DNA of 26,313 nt from CAZYQW01 sp964649825 (GTDB lineage: Bacteria; Planctomycetota; B15-G4; JADJEK01). The notes under the pieces were generated by a model. It did no database searches. It was not told the DNA's origin and saw only the letters and a list, made by a program, of their open reading frames with translations. Shown here in pieces: positions 21,737 to 26,313 of this stretch. Position 1 is the stretch's first letter, and the number at the start of each line of letters is the position of its first letter. The stretch lies in contig CAZYQW010000127.1 of NCBI GenBank assembly GCA_964649825.1, positions 1 to 26,313 on the forward strand. Direction: 5' to 3'. The translations under genes were made by a program, and so were the position numbers.

Positions 21737-22780
21737 TCAGTCCCGCTCCGGCCGACCCGCGCTGAGCCCGCGGACGATCTGCACGACGCGGTTCTCCACC
21801 CACCAGACGTCCGCGTCCTCGCCTCCCTCCCACCGCGCCGGGCGCCGCGCGAGGAACGCGACGTGGCCGCCGCGCTCGGTGACCAGCGTGTGCACGAACG
21901 GGTTGCCCCGCACCTCGGCGCGCGAGAGCGCCTCGGCTGGGATCATCGTGTCGTCCGCGGCGGAGATCATGTACGTCGGCACGCGGATGGCGGGGATGAA
22001 GCGAAGCGCGCTGGCGGCGCGGTAGTAGTTCTCCGCCGTCCCGAAGCCCGAGTGCGGCGCGGTCACGCGGTCGTCGAACTCGCGGATCGATCGGATCGAG
22101 TCGAGCCCCTCGGTCGAGTAGCGCTCCGGGAAGAGCTCGTGCTTGCGTTGCACGATGGTCCGGAGCGAGCGGATGAAGCGCCGCTGGTAGAGCCCGTTCA
22201 GGCCGCCGCGCTCGATCGCGTCCGCGCAGGCGGCGAGGTCGATCGGCGCCGAGACCGCGACCGCTCCGCGCACGAGCAATCCGGCCCGCTCGCCGAGTTC
22301 GCCGAGCATCTTCAGCAGGACGTTGCCGCCGAGCGAGAAGCCGGCGCAGTAGATCTCGGTCCGCCCGTCGACGTCGATCAGCTCACGAAGCACCGCCGCG
22401 AGATCCGTGGTCAAGCCCGCGTGGTAGACGGTCGGGGTCAGGTGCTCGGTGCCGCCGCAGTTGCGCATGTTCAGTCGAACGGTGTCGAACCCGGCCGCGT
22501 GCGCCTTCTGCGCGGTGCCGATCATGTAGCGGGAGAGCGCGCTGCCGCAGAGCCCGTGGACGAGGACGAGCGTCGGCCGCGACCCGCCGCCCTCGGCGCG
22601 GCTGCAACGGGCGATGACGCGCGTGGTCTCGTCGACCTGGAAGACGCGCGCCTCGACCCTCGTTTCGAACGCTCCCCAGGAACGCGGCAACAGGGCGCCG
22701 GCGAGGGTCATCGCGTGCCCGCTTCGCAGCAGCGGGTGCGGCAGGAACGGCGGCAGTGACTCTGCGCGGACGGGGATCAT
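21737..22780 (-). CDS. YheT-type alpha/beta-hydrolase
   Basis: A 347-residue alpha/beta-hydrolase of the YheT/ABHD1-3 group. The N-terminus contains FLPHPLLRSGHAMTLAGALLP, the PHPLLRSGHxxT stretch shared by this group. LVLVHGLCGS forms the oxyanion loop, and GFSLGGNVLLK carries the nucleophile Ser149. The acid is probably Asp276 or Asp277 in ISAADDTMIP and the base His306 in ERGGHVAFL. The human and yeast relatives act as esterases or lipases on medium-chain or phospholipid esters; the bacterial substrate is not established. The stop lies 6 bp from the convergent GH172 stop with no room for a separate terminator. It is divergent from the lamin-tail gene. Confidence 0.9.
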   Translation of the reverse strand: MIPVRAESLPPFLPHPLLRSGHAMTLAGALLPRSWGAFETRVEARVFQVDETTRVIARCSRAEGGGSRPTLVLVHGLCGSALSRYMIGTAQKAHAAGFDTVRLNMRNCGGTEHLTPTVYHAGLTTDLAAVLRELIDVDGRTEIYCAGFSLGGNVLLKMLGELGERAGLLVRGAVAVSAPIDLAACADAIERGGLNGLYQRRFIRSLRTIVQRKHELFPERYSTEGLDSIRSIREFDDRVTAPHSGFGTAENYYRAASALRFIPAIRVPTYMISAADDTMIPAEALSRAEVRGNPFVHTLVTERGGHVAFLARRPARWEGGEDADVWWVENRVVQIVRGLSAGRPERD

Positions 22781-22879
22781 CGCGGACGTGGATCATACGG
22801 CCAGGAAACGTCGCAAGGAACGACCGGCCGGCGGACTTGCAAGAAGGCAGTCTCTCCCCTCGCCGCTACTGGAGCTTCC

Positions 22880-23848
22880 ATGACGACCCTCTCGAGGATC
22901 ACGCCGTTCGCGGCTTCGATCGCTCTCTCCGCGTCTCTCGCGCACTCCCAGACGTTCGTGATCAACGAGGTCCTCCCCACCCCGGCGAGCGGCGATCCCA
23001 TCGTCGAGATCAAGAACGTCACCGGCTCGACGCAGAACCTCGCCGGCTACAGCCTGTGCCACAAGTTCCTCTACTACTTCGTCAGCGGGACGCTGAACGT
23101 GCCCGCCAGCGGCTTCGTCCGCGTCCACTGGGACGTCGCCGGGGCGAACTCGATGACGGACCTGTTCACCGGGTCGAGCCTCCTGCCGCTCACCCCTTCC
23201 GCCGACAGCGTTGGTCTCTACAAACCCGGCACGCTGCCGCCCTTCGGTTTCGTAACGCCGAGCAACATGGCGGACTTCGTCCAGTGGGGCGCGGCGAACC
23301 AGGCGCGCGTCGACGTGGCGGTCGCCGCTGGCGAGTGGCCGTCGTTGGTCGCGTTCGTCCCCGCACCCAGCGGCGGCGCGAGCGTGGCGTTCGACGGGAT
23401 GGGCAACGGCCCATCGGACTGGTTCCGGGACGCCGGACCGACGCCGGGCGCCGAGAACTTCACCCCCGGCGCCGGCACGAGCGTCGTCGGAACCGGTTGC
23501 GGCGCCCTTGCCCCCGCGCTCTCCGCGACCTCGGTCCCGGCGAACGGAAACCTCGACTTCCGCGTCGATCTCACCGGCGCGAACCCGAGCTCGACCGCGA
23601 TCCTGTTCGTGGGCCTCGGCACGGCGAGCCTCGATCTGGGGGCGGGTTGCAAGCTCCTCGTCAATCCGTCGCCCGTCCTGCTGCAGCTCGTGCTCGGCAC
23701 GAACGCCGCGGGCGCCATCGCGCTGCCGGCCCCCATCCCGGAGACGCCGTCGTTCGCCGGCCTCGGTGTCGCGATCCAGTTCGCGGTCGCCGACGGCGCG
23801 TCCCCGATCGGCTTCGACGTTTCGAACGGACTTCTCCTCCAGTTCTGA
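22880..23848 (+). CDS. Secreted lamin-tail-domain (LTD) protein
   Basis: 322 residues. A signal peptide (about residues 1-23, ending LAHS before QTFVINEV) is followed by an Ig-like lamin-tail domain: FVINEVLPTPASGDPIVEI, LAGYSLCHK and later VPASGFVRVHWD, the INEVxxxxxxxDxxEixN pattern of LTDs, ending near residue 200 with FRDAGPTPGAENFTPG. The last 115 residues begin GTGCGALAPALSATS and contain GLGTASLDLGAGC, SNGLLLQF and a short strand-rich core. I recall this C-terminal domain type from many secreted planctomycetal proteins. Ribosome-binding site GGAG (22871-22874) supports the start. Likely a surface or carbohydrate-binding protein; no catalytic motif is visible. Confidence 0.8.
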   Translation: MTTLSRITPFAASIALSASLAHSQTFVINEVLPTPASGDPIVEIKNVTGSTQNLAGYSLCHKFLYYFVSGTLNVPASGFVRVHWDVAGANSMTDLFTGSSLLPLTPSADSVGLYKPGTLPPFGFVTPSNMADFVQWGAANQARVDVAVAAGEWPSLVAFVPAPSGGASVAFDGMGNGPSDWFRDAGPTPGAENFTPGAGTSVVGTGCGALAPALSATSVPANGNLDFRVDLTGANPSSTAILFVGLGTASLDLGAGCKLLVNPSPVLLQLVLGTNAAGAIALPAPIPETPSFAGLGVAIQFAVADGASPIGFDVSNGLLLQF

Positions 23849-23849
23849 C

Positions 23850-23876
23850 CCCGGGGGCGGAGCGGTCCTCCCCGGG
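23850..23876 (+). terminator. GC-rich hairpin after the LTD gene
   Basis: CCCGGGG (23850-23856) pairs with CCCCGGG (23870-23876) around a 13-base loop, starting one base after the stop codon. No T-tract follows, so it may act with Rho, as a transcript end structure, or as a bidirectional barrier to the convergent WD40 gene. Confidence 0.45.
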
Positions 23877-23917
23877 CGGCCGACCTCCTGCAAGTGTCGG
23901 AGATGTCGGTCGCCAAA

Positions 23918-25993
23918 TCAGCGTGAGCCGTCCGACGTTCCGTGCGGCACGCCGGGGCGGTCGCGCCGTGGGCGGGCGTCGAGGCAGAAGCCGTGCTTGG
24001 CGAGCGGCGTCACCCAGAGCCGGGTGCCGTCGCCGTTCCAGGCGAGCGAGTAGATGTCGTCGACGTCGAGGGTCAGCACGTTCTGCCGCGTCGCGACGTC
24101 GAACAGACGGAGCCGATCGTCGCCGCCGCCGGTGGCGACGCGCGACCCGTCCGGGGAGAAGGCGAGGCATCGCACCCCCGCGTCGTGCGCGGTGAAGGTG
24201 TCGATGAGCCCGCCGTCGGCCACGCGCCAGAACCGCACCGTTCCGTCCTCCCCCCCCGTCGCCACCAGCTCGCCGGCGGGATGGAACGCCACGGCTCGCA
24301 CTCGCCCTCGATGACCGGCGAGCTCCACCCGCACCGTCCCGGCGCGCGGGTCGTGCAGCTTCGCACCGGAGGAGCCCGCCGTCGCGAACGCGGCGCCGTC
24401 GGGAGCGAACGCGACGTCGACCTGGGCGCGTTCGAACGCGAGCTCGAACGACAACGATCCGTCGCTCGCGTCCCATCCGCGCAGCTTCGCGTCGCGTGAG
24501 ACCGCCACCACCGAGCGACCGTCGGGAGCGAGAGCGGCGCCGTCGACGCCCTTCGCGTCGTCGAGGGCGAGCTCCATCTCGCCCGTCCGCAGGTCCCAGA
24601 GCGCGACGCGATCCGCGCCCGCGCTCATCAGCCGCGCGCCGTCGGCGGTGAACTCGAGCCGGTTGATCCAATCGCCGTGGTCGGAAAGGCGCCGGAGCTC
24701 GCGGCCGTCCGCGGCCGAGAAGAGCCGAAGGTCGCCGTCCGCGAAGCCGACCGCGACCATCGTTCCATCCGGGCTTTCGCTCGCGTGGTACGCGGTGACG
24801 TCGTACTCGAGGCGGTGGCCGTCCGCGATCGCGCCCGCGACGTCCCACTGCCGGATCGTGCCGTCGGAGCTCGTGGAGAGAAGCGCACGGCCGTCCCGAG
24901 AGAACGCGACGCCGCGCGTACCTCGACGGTGGCCGCGCAGCTCCGCGACTCGCTGGCCGGTCGCGACGTCCCAGAGAGCCACCGAGGCGTCGGTCGACGT
25001 CGACGCGAGCCAACGGCCGTCCGGCGAGAACTCGACCCCCTCGGCCCACTTGGTGTGTCCCTCGAAGTCGCGCACGGGGATCCCGCTCCATGCCTCGAAC
25101 AGATGGATGGCGTTGTCCTTGCACGCGACGGCGACGAGCTCGCCGTCGGGGGAGAGCGCCGCCGCCTGCGCGGCGCGGTAGGAAGGCTCCGGTCCGAGAC
25201 GCGTCACGATCGGCTCGTCCGGATTCGCGAGGTCGAACACGCGGAGGTGCTGGTCCCACGACGCGGAGACGACCTTGTCGCCGGCCGGGTTCCAGTGCAC
25301 GCAGGTGATCGGAGCGTAACCGTCCTGGAGGATGGCGATCTCTTCCCCGGTCTCGCCGCTCCAGATGCGGATCTCTCCGCCCTTGGGCCGCTGGTACGAC
25401 GTGCTCGCCATGCGGGCTCCGTCCGGAGAGAAGCGCACCGACGTCACCGCGTAGGCATGGCCGCGGAAGACGGTGATCTCCTCGCCGGTCGACGCGTCCC
25501 AAACGCGCGCGGTCGCGTCCGCCGCCGAGGAGGCGACGCGCGCGCCGTCCGCGCTCCATGCGACGCAGAAGACCCCGCCCTCGTGCCCGAGGCAGGTCAC
25601 CTCGACCTCGAACGACGCCGCGTTCCAGATCTCGACGCGCCCGTCCGCACCACCCGTCGCGAACCGCGACCCGTCCGGCGACGTCGCGATGCAGAGCGCC
25701 CCCTCGTGGTCCGGCCGTATCGTCCGGATGCTCTGGTCGACCTCGGCGTCGAGCCAGCGCCATTCGAACGCCCGGTCCGCGGGCGCCACCGCGTCGAGCC
25801 AACGGCGTACCGCCCCGACGTCGCCGTGCCGCAACGCGCCCTCTGCGGCCGCGACGTGCGCGAGGTACGACTCGAACTGGGGGGAATCGGCCGGAGCCGA
25901 CTGGGCGCGGACCACCGCGACGGCCGGCGCGGCCGCGACGAGGAACCCGAGGACGGCGAGGCGGACGAGGGGAGGACGCGGCGGCTGGCTCAT
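23918..25993 (-). CDS. Exported WD40-repeat protein (14 repeats, two predicted beta-propellers)
   Basis: 691 residues. A signal peptide (about residues 1-30, with LAVLGFLVAAAPAVAVVRAQ) is followed by a helical N-terminal segment (about 35-80) with YLAHVAAAEGALRHGD and APADRAFEWRWLDAEVDQS, the WEWRxLxxxxxxS signature common in planctomycetal WD40 proteins. Fourteen WD40 repeats follow, each with an SPDG-type turn and a terminal IW, LW or equivalent (examples DGRVEIWN, DASVALWD, DGTIRQWD, DGTVRFWR), which would close as two seven-bladed propellers. No kinase or protease domain is attached, unlike the serine/threonine-kinase fusions often seen in this phylum. Likely a protein-interaction scaffold outside the cytoplasm. 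Confidence 0.9.
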   Translation of the reverse strand: MSQPPRPPLVRLAVLGFLVAAAPAVAVVRAQSAPADSPQFESYLAHVAAAEGALRHGDVGAVRRWLDAVAPADRAFEWRWLDAEVDQSIRTIRPDHEGALCIATSPDGSRFATGGADGRVEIWNAASFEVEVTCLGHEGGVFCVAWSADGARVASSAADATARVWDASTGEEITVFRGHAYAVTSVRFSPDGARMASTSYQRPKGGEIRIWSGETGEEIAILQDGYAPITCVHWNPAGDKVVSASWDQHLRVFDLANPDEPIVTRLGPEPSYRAAQAAALSPDGELVAVACKDNAIHLFEAWSGIPVRDFEGHTKWAEGVEFSPDGRWLASTSTDASVALWDVATGQRVAELRGHRRGTRGVAFSRDGRALLSTSSDGTIRQWDVAGAIADGHRLEYDVTAYHASESPDGTMVAVGFADGDLRLFSAADGRELRRLSDHGDWINRLEFTADGARLMSAGADRVALWDLRTGEMELALDDAKGVDGAALAPDGRSVVAVSRDAKLRGWDASDGSLSFELAFERAQVDVAFAPDGAAFATAGSSGAKLHDPRAGTVRVELAGHRGRVRAVAFHPAGELVATGGEDGTVRFWRVADGGLIDTFTAHDAGVRCLAFSPDGSRVATGGGDDRLRLFDVATRQNVLTLDVDDIYSLAWNGDGTRLWVTPLAKHGFCLDARPRRDRPGVPHGTSDGSR

Positions 25994-26177
25994 GAGGATG
26001 CATGGCGCCGAAACCGGTTCGGGCCCTTATGGTTTTCTTCGTCGTTTCTCGAGTCTCCCTCGAGTCTCCATAGCCCGCGCCGCGGAAGCGGAGCGGGCCG
26101 TTCCCCGGAGGAAGAAGTCCAGGCGGTCCGCGCTCCCGCGAACCCGAACGTCTGCTTGCCTCATCGGGCTGGCCATC
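25994..26177. other. Intergenic region upstream of the WD40 gene
   Basis: No gene seen. It contains a perfect tandem 11-bp duplication CTCGAGTCTCC at 26048-26058 and 26059-26069, with CTCGAG palindromes in each unit. Because it lies about 55-75 bp before the WD40 start codon it could be a binding site for a dimeric regulator, but this is inference. Confidence 0.4.
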
Positions 26178-26313
26178 CTAGTGGTGTGATTCAGAGTTGT
26201 TGACGTTTCTCCGGGGCCCTCGTCATCGCTTGCTGCGTTGCTCCTCCTCGACGTATCTCGAATACGCGGTCGTCGTCGCGCCTTGCCAGCGACGACGATG
26301 ACCTCCGGATAAT
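26178..26313. repeat. Interspersed palindromic element, copy 3 (diverged, right end cut by window)
   Basis: The region aligns on the same strand with the core of copies 1 and 2: CCTCGACGTA, then TACGC(C)GG-like sequence, then GATGACCTC. The apical stem is CGTAT (26252-26256) paired with ATACG (26262-26266), where copies 1 and 2 have CGTAC with GTACG. The outer stem is GTCATCG (26222-26228) with CGATGAC (26296-26302), where copies 1 and 2 have a different self-complementary pair. The left border is CTAGTGGTGTGATTCAGAG, with CTAG at 26178-26181. Sequence identity to copies 1 and 2 is only moderate, so it is a related subfamily. Confidence 0.65.

Noticed and set aside
24677..26203. 508-residue plus-strand frame
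   Set aside because: Antisense shadow of the WD40 gene with no recognisable domain or ribosome-binding site.
1..26313. CRISPR arrays, tRNA or rRNA genes, phage or plasmid functions
   Set aside because: No regularly spaced direct repeats, no tRNA-like cloverleaf with a recognisable T-arm, and no integrase, transposase, replication or capsid protein were seen on either strand.

Overview
The window is very GC-rich bacterial DNA (strong GC bias at third codon positions, non-ATG starts, many 1-4 nt gene overlaps). No rRNA, tRNA, CRISPR array or intact insertion sequence was found. The gene content suggests a Planctomycetota-like heterotroph. It includes a secreted double WD40 propeller, VCBS/FG-GAP lipoproteins, a lamin-tail-domain secreted protein, a GH172 (ex-DUF2961) enzyme, a Lys/Ala-rich histone-H1-like peptide, and ECF sigma factors of the type abundant in that phylum. 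This placement is inferred from family content only; there is no phylogenetic marker gene.

Layout. 1-141: right part of a hairpin-rich interspersed repeat. 160-6423: queA (-), a processive GT2 glycosyltransferase (+), a GT-C polyprenol-dependent glycosyltransferase (-), a crotonase-family hydratase (-) and an Nramp-like transporter (-). 6548-6952: decayed remnants of an ECF sigma gene and of an apparent beta-barrel 3' end. 7079-9048: a MATE exporter overlapping a zinc-ribbon membrane protein (-). 9095-10311: a small membrane protein coupled to an RluA-family pseudouridine synthase (+). 10332-11333: a Cys-rich protein with a DNA-glycosylase-like motif (-). 11461-11731: the histone-like gene with a 5' hairpin and a clear intrinsic terminator. 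11732-12892: about 1.1 kb with no convincing gene. 12893-13477: an ECF sigma factor whose stop codon lies in the end of a complete 162-bp repeat (13476-13637).

13733-17888 (-) is a tightly coupled operon: PDZ lipoprotein, then VCBS lipoprotein, then a second VCBS protein. It sits downstream of an ABC-2 type transporter pair (18054-19825, -). A different inverted-repeat element (17938-18057) lies between the two units and abuts the permease stop codon. 19952-23848 holds the GH172 enzyme (+), a YheT-type alpha/beta hydrolase (-) and the lamin-tail secreted protein (+). 23918-25993 (-) is the WD40 protein. The window ends inside a diverged third copy of the first repeat family.

The strongest candidate for something undescribed is this set of short palindromic elements. 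Two near-identical copies and one diverged copy share a hairpin core, and the apical stem shows compensatory change. A fourth, unrelated-core element has similar GTGGTG-containing ends. All four have CTAG at an outer edge, and in two cases the element abuts or supplies the TAG stop codon of the neighbouring gene. Apart from that, the window reads as housekeeping plus surface or secreted-protein genes. No defence system or biosynthetic cluster was recognised.
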